This document shows positions 1-7,885 of a stretch of DNA of 64,000 nucleotides, one piece after another. The translations under genes and the position numbers were made by a program. Every line of letters starts with the position of its first letter. Position 1 is the stretch's first letter. The DNA comes from Bacteroidota bacterium (GTDB taxonomy: Bacteria; Bacteroidota; Rhodothermia; Rhodothermales; UBA10348), in NCBI GenBank assembly GCA_022567305.1, contig JADFHF010000011.1:25480-89479 (forward strand), in the 5' to 3' direction. A model generated the notes under the pieces. It did not search any database. It had not been told where the DNA came from and worked only from the letters and a program-made list of their open reading frames with translations.

Positions 1-2
1 TC

Positions 3-542
3 GGTGTTGTTTTGCAGGAAAATTTTCTTTTCGACGGGACAATTATCGAAAACATTCGATTCGCGCGACCAAATGCAACATCAGAGGATGTAGAACGAGT
101 GAGCCGCTTGGCTCATTGTCACGATTTCATTATGAACTTCCCGGACGGCTATGACACCGTCGTGGGCGAACGAGGCGTCAAACTCTCCGGAGGCCAGCGT
201 CAGCGTGTGGCCATCGCCCGAGCCATTCTCGCGGATCCAAGAATTCTGATTCTAGACGAAGCCACGTCCAGCCTGGACAGTGAAAGCGAAGCCCTCATCC
301 AGGCAGGCTTCAAGAGTCTTCGAAAAGGGAGAACGACATTCGTGATTGCTCACCGTCTCTCGACCATTCGTAGCGCAGATCAGATTCTCGTGATTGAGAA
401 GGGGGAAATCCTCGAGAAAGGCACTCACACCTCACTGATGGCGGCCGGAGGACGGTACAAGGAGCTACATGATCACCAGTACACGTGGGAGGAGAATCTC
501 TTCATCAACCCAGGTGAGGATTATCTGACTACCGAATCTTAG
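3..542 (+). CDS. ABC exporter, C-terminal part of the nucleotide-binding domain (5' truncated by window edge)
   Basis: The reading frame is already open at the first bases (GVVLQEN...), so the methionine-like TTG at base 12 is not the start. About 179 codons are visible. They cover the Q-loop (QEN), the ABC signature LSGGQRQR, Walker B ending ILILDEAT followed by a D-loop SSLD, and the switch histidine in AHRLST. This order and spacing is that of the ATPase half of an MsbA/LmrA-type half-transporter, in which ATP hydrolysis drives export of lipids, drugs or peptides through an N-terminal membrane domain that lies outside the window. The substrate cannot be read from this part. The protein ends in a short acidic tail, and the next gene is convergent. 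Confidence 0.93.
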   Translation, partial: GVVLQENFLFDGTIIENIRFARPNATSEDVERVSRLAHCHDFIMNFPDGYDTVVGERGVKLSGGQRQRVAIARAILADPRILILDEATSSLDSESEALIQAGFKSLRKGRTTFVIAHRLSTIRSADQILVIEKGEILEKGTHTSLMAAGGRYKELHDHQYTWEENLFINPGEDYLTTES

Positions 543-605
543 GAATCGCCACTTTGATTGGCCTCCGCGAAGTATTTCTCGGTCGAACCGTTCGATTCAT
601 TCAGG

Positions 606-1925
606 TCAGTTCGTTCCTTCGTCCTCATCATCCCACTTCTGCGCACTTGACACGTCCGGAACTCCCCAATCCGCACCGTTCCAGCCATTGAACCCTTCCA
701 TCTTGAAGGTCCAGAATCCTGTGGTCATATCAGAAATGATGATAAGTCCATCCGCATTGCGAACATCCACGCCAAAGGCACCGTTACCGACTCCTCCCAT
801 AATTCCGTCGTCCGTAGATCCGGAAAACGTGTCGTAGTATCCGACAGTTTGAGGATTTGTCGGATCGAGCAGGCTGAAAATCTGAAGCCCATCGTGATAG
901 CCAGAGACAAAAACGTACGGCCAGCGGACTTCGTGGTTATGCGTTAGGTTTTCCCAGTCGGCCGTCCAGGCAGAGATGGGTTGGGAAATATTCGAGACGT
1001 CGCCGTCTAGAGCCGGTTGGAGGTCGAAGATCCTCAAGGGAGCATATCGATACTCCGTCTCAGCGATAACATATCGTCCGTTCGGACCCGGTGTAAACGT
1101 ATGACCGCGTCTTACGCCGCTGATTCCAGTAAGGGTGATTTCCAGTACGGGATTCTCGATGTCGGAGACGTCATAGATGTAGTAGCCTCCCGTTCCTCCG
1201 CCGTAAAATCGGTCCTGACCGGTATCCGGATGAAAACCCAGATAGAAATCATGGTAACTCGCATTCGGATTGTCGACCGGAATCGGAATATTGCCAACCA
1301 GGGCGTTTTCCAGGTCGCCGCTAACCACGCGACCAAGGTCGTAAACATTGCAGCCCGCACCTGAAATCGTGGTCACCAGAAGAACCCGACCACTCGAATG
1401 CTTATAGATAAATATATTGTGGAAGCCTCCCGGAAGCTCGGGCTCGCGAATACGTGCCACCTCGCGAACCGTCGACGGATCCGGGAGCCCGGTCACGTCC
1501 AGAATCACCGCACCTAGATCGCTGTCCGGTCCTGCCGAGCGAAATTGGAGTGACTGAACGATGTAATACCGGCCCTGCCACTTGAAATGCTTCACGTCCA
1601 TGCCCCCTGTACCCACATGCAGGTCGTCGTCTTCGATTCGCCACTCATAAATCACGTGTGGATTTGCGGGATCCGAAAGGTCAATAATATCCGTGCCTCG
1701 TGGAGATTCGGGGCCGTATCTGACGCGAGCCACGTAGGCATACGGACGATTCATTTCCTGCTCAATCTCCAGGTCAGCGAGGCTGATTTGTGGACCGAGG
1801 GGGAGGTGACCGAGCACTTCAATGTTGTCGCTACCGGGCTTTTCGGGTGTCCATTGGGCCGAGGCCTGCGGGGCGATGGTCACAGCAAGCAGCACCATAA
1901 ATCCGACTAAAGAAAAACGTTTCAT
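606..1925 (-). CDS. secreted LVIVD-type beta-propeller protein
   Basis: A 439-residue protein with a clear signal peptide (basic MKR, hydrophobic core, cleavage near ASA-Q at about residue 23). The mature part has repeated strands of the type 'xxYVFVSGY...GLQIFSLLDPTNPQ' and 'DIIDLSDPANPH', which are the LVIVD/choice-of-anchor type beta-propeller blades found in many secreted Bacteroidota proteins. It has no lipobox and no C-terminal T9SS tail, so it is probably periplasmic. Such proteins have no established enzymatic role. It is a single gene, convergent with the ABC exporter and upstream of nothing obviously linked. A domain-level call is safe; function is unknown. Confidence 0.75.
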   Translation of the reverse strand: MKRFSLVGFMVLLAVTIAPQASAQWTPEKPGSDNIEVLGHLPLGPQISLADLEIEQEMNRPYAYVARVRYGPESPRGTDIIDLSDPANPHVIYEWRIEDDDLHVGTGGMDVKHFKWQGRYYIVQSLQFRSAGPDSDLGAVILDVTGLPDPSTVREVARIREPELPGGFHNIFIYKHSSGRVLLVTTISGAGCNVYDLGRVVSGDLENALVGNIPIPVDNPNASYHDFYLGFHPDTGQDRFYGGGTGGYYIYDVSDIENPVLEITLTGISGVRRGHTFTPGPNGRYVIAETEYRYAPLRIFDLQPALDGDVSNISQPISAWTADWENLTHNHEVRWPYVFVSGYHDGLQIFSLLDPTNPQTVGYYDTFSGSTDDGIMGGVGNGAFGVDVRNADGLIIISDMTTGFWTFKMEGFNGWNGADWGVPDVSSAQKWDDEDEGTN

Positions 1926-2072
1926 GAGAATCTCCGGGGGTAAATGTCCAAGTCTAATGTCAGGCGGCTGATGCGTCTTTGGGGGAGTGTCGCATGCGAT
2001 TCAATCAAAAAGCGGATCAATGTCACATTAACAACGACCAGCGGCAAAATACCATTCGATACTCTTCGCCTT

Positions 2073-3227
2073 TCATTTCTTTTCTGCGAGAGCCTTCAGT
2101 AACTCCTTGTCCAACGCGTATAGCATATCCTCCTGTGGGGCGTAGCGACCCCCCGTGAATCGGATTGAGCTCGTTCCCAGCTGCATCTGCTCACACACGG
2201 CCCAGTCCTGGCGATTCGTCATGTCCCAGAATTCAATGGCGGATTGAAATCGCTCCATTTTCTTTGCATCGTTCATGACCTCGGGATGAAGTAGGAAGTA
2301 GCAGTCATTCGTGATTTCGCCCACGTTAACCGGTCGAATGAGGTGATACAGCACAAAATCCGGGTGTGGCGACAAGAGCAGATTGGGGTACACCGAATAG
2401 TAATACACGCGCTGAAGGTCGTCTCCAGAGACGTCGCAAACGGGAGGAGCTGCCGCGAGGCCATCCATCGTCATGCTTCCCCCCTCCGTTGTCAATTCCA
2501 TGTATCCTCCGATTACGGCCCCCTCCATACAATCGTGCACGGCATTTTGAAAAGGGGTCCAGTCGGCAAGAAGAGGATGTACGCCGGGGCAGTGGTAACA
2601 CTCCTGATAGTTCTGAAGAATGAGTTTCCAGTTGCACTTCAACCGGTAAGGAAGATGATGCGCTATACGAAGTTCAGGGAGTCTCCACGCTTCAAACCGC
2701 TCGAATAGGGCACCCATTTCGTCTTCGAACGGGGCTGGGTTTTCTGACAGATTGATAAACACAAACCCACCCCAGAGGCGAACATTTACCGGATAAAGGG
2801 AATGGTCCTCCTTTTTGAACCCGGATACATCGCGCATCAACGGAGCTCCTTTCAGTGCACCGTCCAGGTCATACTGCCATGCATGATACGGGCACTGAAT
2901 AACACCATTTTCGAAATGGCCCCTTTCTTCCATGCAGATCCGTGTTCCACGGTGGCGACATACGTTGAAGTGGGCCTTTATTTCGTCCCTCTTCGTGCGA
3001 GAAACAATAATGCTCTCGTTACCAACGGGCACGACAATGAAATCGCCTGGCCTAGAAATCTGCTCCTCCCGACACGCAAGCTGCCAGCGTCGATAGAATA
3101 TTTTTTCAAGTTCCTGTTGGTAGATGTCTTCCGAATGATAATATTCACCCGGGAGCGTGAACATCTCTTCAGGGACCGGATAATCGACTCCCCGCTTCCT
3201 GAATGTCCCATTCGATGGATTCATCAA
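2073..3227 (-). CDS. Rieske non-heme iron oxygenase, catalytic (alpha) subunit family
   Basis: A 384-residue protein with both halves of an aromatic-ring-hydroxylating oxygenase alpha subunit. The Rieske [2Fe-2S] ligands are Cys90, His92, Cys112 and His115 (CRH...CPYH). The mononuclear iron site is in NYQECYHCPGVHP, with His212 and His217; the distal acidic ligand should lie near residue 345 to 355. Family members hydroxylate or demethylate aromatic and quaternary-amine substrates using electrons from a separate reductase; none is encoded nearby, so the substrate cannot be inferred. The next gene downstream of the promoter side, a small DUF3303-like protein, is 42 bases away on the same strand and could be cotranscribed. 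Length and domain order are normal for the family. Confidence 0.92.
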   Translation of the reverse strand: MMNPSNGTFRKRGVDYPVPEEMFTLPGEYYHSEDIYQQELEKIFYRRWQLACREEQISRPGDFIVVPVGNESIIVSRTKRDEIKAHFNVCRHRGTRICMEERGHFENGVIQCPYHAWQYDLDGALKGAPLMRDVSGFKKEDHSLYPVNVRLWGGFVFINLSENPAPFEDEMGALFERFEAWRLPELRIAHHLPYRLKCNWKLILQNYQECYHCPGVHPLLADWTPFQNAVHDCMEGAVIGGYMELTTEGGSMTMDGLAAAPPVCDVSGDDLQRVYYYSVYPNLLLSPHPDFVLYHLIRPVNVGEITNDCYFLLHPEVMNDAKKMERFQSAIEFWDMTNRQDWAVCEQMQLGTSSIRFTGGRYAPQEDMLYALDKELLKALAEKK

Positions 3228-3269
3228 TTGACTGTCTTCCTCCCTTGAGAACTTGACGGCTGCAGGTAC

Positions 3270-3575
3270 TCAGCCCCACTTCTGGCCGAGTTCGTCCAAT
3301 CCAGAATTTTGCAGATCCTCGGGTGACATGGCTATTCTGAAACGACAATCAGCTTCGAATGTTAGGAACCAAGGTTCTGCGATGGAGGGAATGTCTGATG
3401 CCGAGTCGATATTGTAAACGGCGGTTGCGCCCCGTGTGCCGTCTTCTTCTGTGAAGTAAATCGACTCCGGCTTGGTTTCCTCTAAAATGCGCCCAATTTT
3501 TTGACCGGCACTTCCGTCTCGAACGTATGAATTGAACGGTTCGTGTGGAAAATTAATATGTACTAGATATCGCAT
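3270..3575 (-). CDS. small DUF3303-like protein
   Basis: A 101-residue soluble protein. The segments RYLVHINFPHEPFN, ETKPESIYFTEEDGTRGA and IPSIAEPWFLTFEAD resemble the ferredoxin-fold DUF3303-type family (often mis-named pantothenate synthetase in databases), in which a strand-helix-strand core ends in a 'DL...GLDELGQKWG'-like tail. It lies 42 bases before the Rieske oxygenase gene on the same strand, so it probably leads that transcript. No catalytic residues are identifiable. The family match is from remembered sequence pattern and is moderate. Confidence 0.6.
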   Translation of the reverse strand: MRYLVHINFPHEPFNSYVRDGSAGQKIGRILEETKPESIYFTEEDGTRGATAVYNIDSASDIPSIAEPWFLTFEADCRFRIAMSPEDLQNSGLDELGQKWG

Positions 3576-3722
3576 CGCGCTGGTTCGTTTGGTGAGAGAA
3601 AGTTCATTGTGCGATTAAGATAATCGATTAATAGCCATCTGGAAATCAAAAAGTCTCTGGTCTACATGGGCCAGTGGCGCAACCGGGGGCCCGAGGCTGG
3701 CGTAGGATTTTCCCGATTCGTA

Positions 3723-4124
3723 TCAAACGTTGAGAGACATGAATGCCCCGCCCCCGTCGATTCTTCCCGAACCGTTCAATCGCCTACACTCATGGGCCCG
3801 TGCCCAGCCCTGGTTGGGCCGATTTACGCTGATGAACTCCATGGCGATGAAGGGGCTCGGCTCGGTGCCGTGAGGAGCATCAGAAGGCACCGCCTCATCA
3901 ATCTCAAAAACACTGGCGATATTCGGGTGGTGAAGCTGGGCTGCGGCCTTCGCCTCGCGGTAGAATCGCGTCCTGTCGTCTTCGCTCGCCAAGGCTGCCG
4001 ATGGTAGCACTTTAATTGCTACAGTGCGGTCGAGCTTCGTGTCCACGGCCTTATAGACGATCCCCATGCCGCCGCGGCCCAGTTCTTCGAGGATCTTGTA
4101 GTGGGATAAGTTCTTGCCGACCAT
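3723..4124 (-). pseudogene. truncated PknB-type Ser/Thr kinase, N-lobe only
   Basis: The first 95 or so residues are an excellent bacterial Ser/Thr kinase N-lobe: glycine loop GRGGMGIVYKA, the ATP lysine in VAIKVLP, the helix-C glutamate in REAKAAAQ, LHHPNI, and the hinge at FIAMEF. Immediately after the hinge the homology stops and 35 unrelated residues lead to a stop. There is no HRD catalytic loop, no DFG and no APE motif, so it cannot be an active kinase. The opening matches the intact kinase at 58560 almost motif by motif (SHYKILEELGRGGMG against SHYNILEEIGRGGMG), so it is a decayed paralogue. The 140 bases upstream to the tRNA terminator hold only an imperfect inverted repeat (TGCAATA at 4192, TATTGCA at 4212). 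Confidence 0.8.
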
Positions 4125-4251
4125 TCCAGTTCCGGGTGAGTTCGCCTAAAGAAACGGGGTTACAGGCGGAAGTGCAAAAAAGGTCGTCTGATGCAATACT
4201 ATTTCAATACTTATTGCATTTAACCTATCTGGTGACATGGCCGAGGTGATC

Positions 4252-4295
4252 AAAAACTAAAAAGCCTTTCTGGCCAACAAGTGGTCAGAAAGGCT
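4252..4295 (-). terminator. rho-independent terminator of the rpmB-tRNA cluster
   Basis: On the minus strand a long stem (AGCCTTTCTGACC pairing with GGCCAGAAAGGCT, about 13 pairs with one G-T) and a seven-base loop are followed by TTTTTAGTTTTTG. It lies about 45 bases past the end of tRNA-Cys, at the end of the minus-strand run that starts at rpmB. The opposite side also has a short T run, so it may work in both directions. Confidence 0.85.
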
Positions 4296-4339
4296 GTTTT
4301 TGGACATGAATGGTCATTTATTGCCACCGTGTCTAGCTG

Positions 4340-4410
4340 AGGTGACGGACGGATTCGAACCGTCGTACAGGGTTTTGCAGACCCTTGCCTAGCCACTCGG
4401 CCACGTCACC
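4340..4410 (-). tRNA. tRNA-Cys (GCA)
   Basis: A 71-nt cloverleaf: acceptor arms GGTGACG and CGTCACC, anticodon loop CTGCAAA giving anticodon GCA, and a TTCGAAT T-loop. The discriminator is U, the known identity base of bacterial tRNA-Cys. The 3' CCA is not encoded. It is the last gene of the tRNA-Pro, tRNA-Arg, tRNA-Cys run. Confidence 0.96.
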
Positions 4411-4452
4411 CTTTCGTGGCGTCATGTCCATCTTGCCATGGCGGAGTTTCTG

Positions 4453-4731
4453 TACGCCCGGCAGGACTCGAACCTGCAACCTGCGGATTAGCGTACCACT
4501 ACGACTTTCGTCGCCACCGCTGACGCGGCTTTGTGGTCTGGACCATCTCTTCACCGTCTCAGGTGCGGCGCGTATGGCCTCTACGGATCCCCGCGAAGGT
4601 TTCCTCGGGATTGCCACCGTCAAGTTCGCTGAGGTTTCCCCGATACAGCGCCGTCCACTCTACAAATTCCTGTTTCTCTGCAGAGGCTCCTTTTTGAAGT
4701 CCGCCGCTCTCTCCAGTTGAGCTACGGGCGC
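4453..4731 (-). tRNA. tRNA-Arg (UCU) interrupted by a group I intron
   Basis: Two exons make one good tRNA. The 5' exon (4731 down to 4697, 35 nt) holds the acceptor strand GCGCCCG, the D-arm GCTC/GAGC and the 5' half of the anticodon arm ending GCGGA-CTT. The 3' exon (4491 down to 4453, 39 nt) begins CTAA-TCCGC and has a GCAGG/CCTGC T-stem and discriminator A. Joined, the loop is CTTCTAA with anticodon UCU, and every stem pairs (first pair G-U). The intron sits between positions 34 and 35 of the tRNA, the site used in cyanobacterial tRNA-Leu(UAA). Without splicing the gene could not make a functional tRNA. The CCA end is not encoded. Confidence 0.93.
4492..4696 (-). ncRNA. group I self-splicing intron (IC3-like, 205 nt) in tRNA-Arg
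   Basis: The intron follows the group I rules: the 5' exon ends in U, the intron ends in G, and an internal guide GAGCC near its 5' end can pair with GGACUU of the exon (one bulged A), leaving a U-G pair at the splice site. It shares, in order, blocks I recall from the Anabaena tRNA-Leu and Azoarcus tRNA-Ile introns: GGGGAAACCTC (P4 region), GGCAATCCCGAG, a GTAGAGGCC...CGCACC block (P7 region), GGTGAAGAGATGGTCCAGACCAC (P7/P8 to P9 side), AAAGCC, and a P9-like hairpin GACGAAAGTC. There is no homing endonuclease ORF, and the length is that of the smallest known bacterial tRNA introns. Confidence 0.92.
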
Positions 4732-4802
4732 AGGAAGTAAAAGAACGAAGTGCATTTCGACACAACAGATTACAGCTCCGAACTCGAAAGTCTGGATTGT
4801 AG

Positions 4803-4877
4803 TCGGGGTGGCAGGATTCGAACCTGCGACCTTCTGCTCCCAAAGCAGACGCGCTAACCGAGCTGCGCTACACCCCG
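4803..4877 (-). tRNA. tRNA-Pro (UGG)
   Basis: A 75-nt cloverleaf with acceptor arms CGGGGTG and CACCCCG, anticodon loop TTTGGGA with anticodon UGG, T-loop TTCGAAT and discriminator A. It lies 44 bases after the DUF4295 gene on the same strand and is probably processed from the rpmB transcript. The CCA end is not encoded. Confidence 0.96.
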
Positions 4878-4920
4878 AATTGGAAATTCGGATTGTTTTC
4901 CTGGAAAGAATCGAAAAGGG

Positions 4921-5091
4921 CTACTTCTTGGCCGCTGCCAGCTCATCTTTGACCTGGCTAAGTTCTACCATCTTCGTCTTGAAGCGGAAATGTCCGTTGG
5001 CCTTCTTTTCGGAAATGACGAGCTGCGCCATACGCTTGGATGGGACTTTCTGCCTCCGAACCTTATCGCTAAATGATTGCTTCTTTGCCAT
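4921..5091 (-). CDS. DUF4295 small basic protein downstream of rpmG
   Basis: A 56-residue lysine-rich protein that starts MAKKQSFSDKVRRQKVPSK and ends DELAAAKK. Size, the MAKK start, the central G-x-F/Y-x-F-K segment and the position directly after rpmB and rpmG match the DUF4295 family, a small protein conserved next to these ribosomal genes in Bacteroidota and relatives, with no assigned function. In many relatives ftsY follows; here tRNA genes take that place. The gene lies 61 bases after rpmG. It supports the phylum-level assignment of the window. Confidence 0.85.
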   Translation of the reverse strand: MAKKQSFSDKVRRQKVPSKRMAQLVISEKKANGHFRFKTKMVELSQVKDELAAAKK

Positions 5092-5152
5092 CTCTAATCA
5101 GGGTTTGAGCAAGCGCCACTCGTTGCAGCTTCTCGTCGTGAGCGCAGCTTCG

Positions 5153-5323
5153 CTACTTGGTTTCTCGGTGGAGTGTATGCTTGCGTAGCTTCGCATTGTA
5201 TTTCTTCAGCTCCAGTCGATCTGGGCTATTGCGTCGGTTCTTCATCGTTGAATAGCGCGATGTACCCGGGGCTTCGGTACAGTCTAAAATAACCTGTATG
5301 CGAACGTCTTTTCCTTTTGCCAT
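5153..5323 (-). CDS. rpmG: 50S ribosomal protein L33
   Basis: A 56-residue basic protein beginning [17 protein letters not shown] with the typical L33 sequence [20 protein letters not shown] and [10 protein letters not shown]. Only one cysteine (in LDCTE) is present and the usual zinc cysteine pairs are absent, so this is the zinc-free (C-minus) form. It binds 23S rRNA near the ribosomal E site. It lies 20 bases after rpmB in a shared transcript. It is easily missed because of its length. Confidence 0.95.
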   Translation of the reverse strand: MAKGKDVRIQVILDCTEAPGTSRYSTMKNRRNSPDRLELKKYNAKLRKHTLHRETK

Positions 5324-5343
5324 CTCTAGTTACCCTCCCCTCG

Positions 5344-5580
5344 TCAAACTTTGACGCCCTTTTTTCGGGCCGCCTTGAGTACCGCAGTAATTCCGTTCCG
5401 ATTGATCGTCTTGATCGTCTTGGCAGATACGCGGAGTGTGATCCACCGCTTCTCTTCCGGAATATAGAATCGTTTCTTCTGCAGGTTTATGGCGAACGTC
5501 CGCTTCGCTTTGTTGTGCGCATGCGACACGTGGTTACCCGCTACTGGACCTTTTCCGGTCAACTGATCTTTACGTGACAT
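5344..5580 (-). CDS. rpmB: 50S ribosomal protein L28
   Basis: A 78-residue L28 protein: MSRKDQLTGKGPVAGNHVS at the N-terminus, SHAHNKAKRTFAINLQKKRF in the middle and a basic C-terminus. Length is normal for the family. It is first in the minus-strand cluster rpmB, rpmG, DUF4295 and three tRNAs. The promoter should lie in the 170 bases between it and the permease gene; I see an AT-rich stretch there (near 5625-5645) but no box I would assign with confidence. Confidence 0.96.
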   Translation of the reverse strand: MSRKDQLTGKGPVAGNHVSHAHNKAKRTFAINLQKKRFYIPEEKRWITLRVSAKTIKTINRNGITAVLKAARKKGVKV

Positions 5581-5752
5581 CGTAGAATCTTACTAAATCC
5601 TCACCGTTTCGGTGTGGAAACGAATCGCTAAAAAATATCGTTAAAAAGGCAAAGACTGATTAAGATAGCCCGACCCTTTTCGTTTAGCAACCAACCAACC
5701 ACTCCGGAAAGTCTCAGTTCCGCCGAATTTCTGTGAAGGTTTTGATCGAACA

Positions 5753-7018
5753 CTAGCCTTCAACGGCCACGGCCTCGGCGATTTCGATCTTTGTGGCCCG
5801 GTTAGCGGGGTAAACCGCCGCGGCAACACACAACCCAAGCGCCACAAGCGTAATCACGGCCACGTCAAAGGTCTGAATGGAAACGGGATAGGCATCTATC
5901 AAGAACGACTCCGCGCCTGCCAGCGGTACCAGGGCAAATTTTTTCTGGGCTAGGGCGAGACCGAGGCCCAGGACCAGTCCTATACCTGAGCCAAGAGCAC
6001 CAATCAGGAGTCCTTCTATCAGGAAAATGCGGCGTATGTCTTTCCGCGTCGCTCCCATCGCGCGCAGGGCGCCCACATCTCGTCGTTTCTCTATCACGAT
6101 CATCGTTAACGATCCTAAAATGTTGAATACCGCGACGATTACAATCAGAATCAGTACCAGAGAGGCCCCCCATTTCTCGAGTCGCATCACGTCGTACAGT
6201 GATTTCTGAAGATCATACCACGTCAGAACCGTGAATTGGGCCGGGTCCAATTGTTCGCTGAGCAAATCCTTTACTTCCCCGGCTCGCTCCAGATCGTCCA
6301 GTCGAAGATCGAGTCCAGAAACAAACGGCCCCATTCTAAAGAGTCGCTGCGCTTCGGACAGGTCAATGAAGACATGACTTTCGTCGTACACCGCCTCCAG
6401 TTGAAACAGTCCACGAACTTCAAACTGTCTAAATGGGATGCCAGACAACACGCGCGTAAACGTGCGCTCCAGGGCCGGCGCAGAGAGCAGCGCGACGCGG
6501 CTTGCCGCCTGACCACCTCCCCCAGGAATCAGCAACAGTCGTTCCCCAAGTCGCTGCCCGAGCACGACACCGGGCCTTCCGTCCTTGTTCGATAAGTCGA
6601 ATCCTCCAAAGACAATACCCGCCAGAACACCCGAATCCTCTGAGAGGTTGGTCGGATCAACACCGCGCACAATCACAACTTTGTTCACGTCTGACGCTCC
6701 GTCGTGCCGAAGTAGCGCCTTGCCCTCGACGTATGGAGCTGCGTATCTCACGGATGGCATCAAGGATGCAATCCCAACGAGCGAGTCGACGCTCTGGATT
6801 CCCCGCTCCGATGTGGATACGATTCGCACATGCGGATCAAATGAAACCAGCATGTCCCGCACAAAATCAAAAAAGCCATTCAACACGGAGAGAACGACAA
6901 TCAACGCGGCCACTCCCAGCGAAACTCCCGCTACCGATATCCCCGTTATTTTTGAAATCAGAGAGAATGACCTGGGGCTTACGAGATACCTGCGTGCGAT
7001 CTGGAACCGGTAGTCCAA
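5753..7018 (-). CDS. LolC/LolE-type ABC transporter permease (FtsX family)
   Basis: A 421-residue integral membrane protein with the LolC/E layout: one N-terminal membrane segment (around residues 25-50, ISVAGVSLGVAALIVVLSVLNGF), a large periplasmic domain of about 200 residues, then three C-terminal segments with the FtsX motifs KRRDVGALRAMGATRKDIRRIF. In the Lol system this permease, with a LolD ATPase, extracts lipoproteins from the inner membrane. Bacteroidota relatives often have a single fused LolC/E-like subunit, and no LolD is in the window. The start codon appears to be TTG; no strong ribosome binding site is visible. Confidence 0.85.
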   Translation of the reverse strand: MDYRFQIARRYLVSPRSFSLISKITGISVAGVSLGVAALIVVLSVLNGFFDFVRDMLVSFDPHVRIVSTSERGIQSVDSLVGIASLMPSVRYAAPYVEGKALLRHDGASDVNKVVIVRGVDPTNLSEDSGVLAGIVFGGFDLSNKDGRPGVVLGQRLGERLLLIPGGGGQAASRVALLSAPALERTFTRVLSGIPFRQFEVRGLFQLEAVYDESHVFIDLSEAQRLFRMGPFVSGLDLRLDDLERAGEVKDLLSEQLDPAQFTVLTWYDLQKSLYDVMRLEKWGASLVLILIVIVAVFNILGSLTMIVIEKRRDVGALRAMGATRKDIRRIFLIEGLLIGALGSGIGLVLGLGLALAQKKFALVPLAGAESFLIDAYPVSIQTFDVAVITLVALGLCVAAAVYPANRATKIEIAEAVAVEG

Positions 7019-7159
7019 AGGGATGGCAATTTGAGTGTAATAATGCCCTGTAATAGCAGAATGGACCCAAAAAAGATCCGTCTAGGTCAAAAATAGGTGT
7101 TTACTCGAACAATCCGCTTTCTGGGAGGTTTTCGATGAGAATAACACGATTTTAGCGTC

Positions 7160-7849
7160 TTGAATAGCCGGTTCACTTTCATACTGTTTTTCGTTTTGAT
7201 CAGCTGGGCCACACAGGTCCGCGCTCAGGATGATTCGTTTGTCGATCCACGTGAACCATCGAATGGCCTGGGCGGCCAGGTATTGCTAACCAATAGCGGT
7301 TTCGCTCTGGGCGGTTACTACACGCGGGCGCTCGGCCGCGACGTCTCGTTCATTGCCGAGTTAAGCATTGGAAGTGGAAAAGATGAGCGGGAAGTTGCGT
7401 TCATCGATCGATTTGGAAGGCGCGATCTTCCCAACAAAGCCAATTACCTGCTTATGATGCCTGTGCAAATCGGTATTGAAAAGCGTCTCTTCCGATCGAA
7501 AATCGAAGATAACTTCAGACCCTTTCTCCACCTTACGGTTGGCCCGACCGTGGGTTGGCTCTACCCTTATTTCAGGGACGACAATGGCAACGGTATGTTG
7601 GATAGCGGGGAAAAAACGTACGATGGTTTCAGTGCGCTACCAAAGGGCGGATTTGAACTGGGCGTCGGAGGTACGTTTGCATTGGGGGCCTATTTTGGGG
7701 CAACCACGGGCATCGTTCAAAGCGTGCGGATCGGATATACCTTTACGCATTTCCTGGACAAGATCAGCCTGCTGGAACCCAGCATCCGCAAACCCGGCCA
7801 CTTCTTCGGCACGCCGGTTATTCTAGTGAGTTTTGGGAAGCTTTTTTGA
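7160..7849 (+). CDS. predicted outer-membrane beta-barrel protein
   Basis: A 229-residue protein with a signal peptide (hydrophobic FTFILFFVLISWA, cleavage near VRA-Q, about residue 23). The rest alternates short hydrophobic strands with glycine and aromatic residues (GFALGGYYTRALG, FLHLTVGPTVGWLYPY, VRIGYTFTHF) and ends with a strand closing in phenylalanine (VILVSFGKLF), as expected for a small outer-membrane barrel of the porin/OmpW type. An acidic loop DDNGNGMLDSGEK resembles a calcium-binding turn. The start is TTG; an in-frame stop is close upstream, which limits alternatives. Function unknown. Confidence 0.65.
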   Translation: MNSRFTFILFFVLISWATQVRAQDDSFVDPREPSNGLGGQVLLTNSGFALGGYYTRALGRDVSFIAELSIGSGKDEREVAFIDRFGRRDLPNKANYLLMMPVQIGIEKRLFRSKIEDNFRPFLHLTVGPTVGWLYPYFRDDNGNGMLDSGEKTYDGFSALPKGGFELGVGGTFALGAYFGATTGIVQSVRIGYTFTHFLDKISLLEPSIRKPGHFFGTPVILVSFGKLF

Positions 7850-7885
7850 CGTGTGTTCCGGAGGTCGCGTCTTCTACGTTTTCGG

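Noticed and set aside
4333..4843. Apparent small ORFs across the tRNA cluster
   Set aside because: They are frames through tRNA-Cys, tRNA-Arg with its intron and tRNA-Pro, with no protein-like features.
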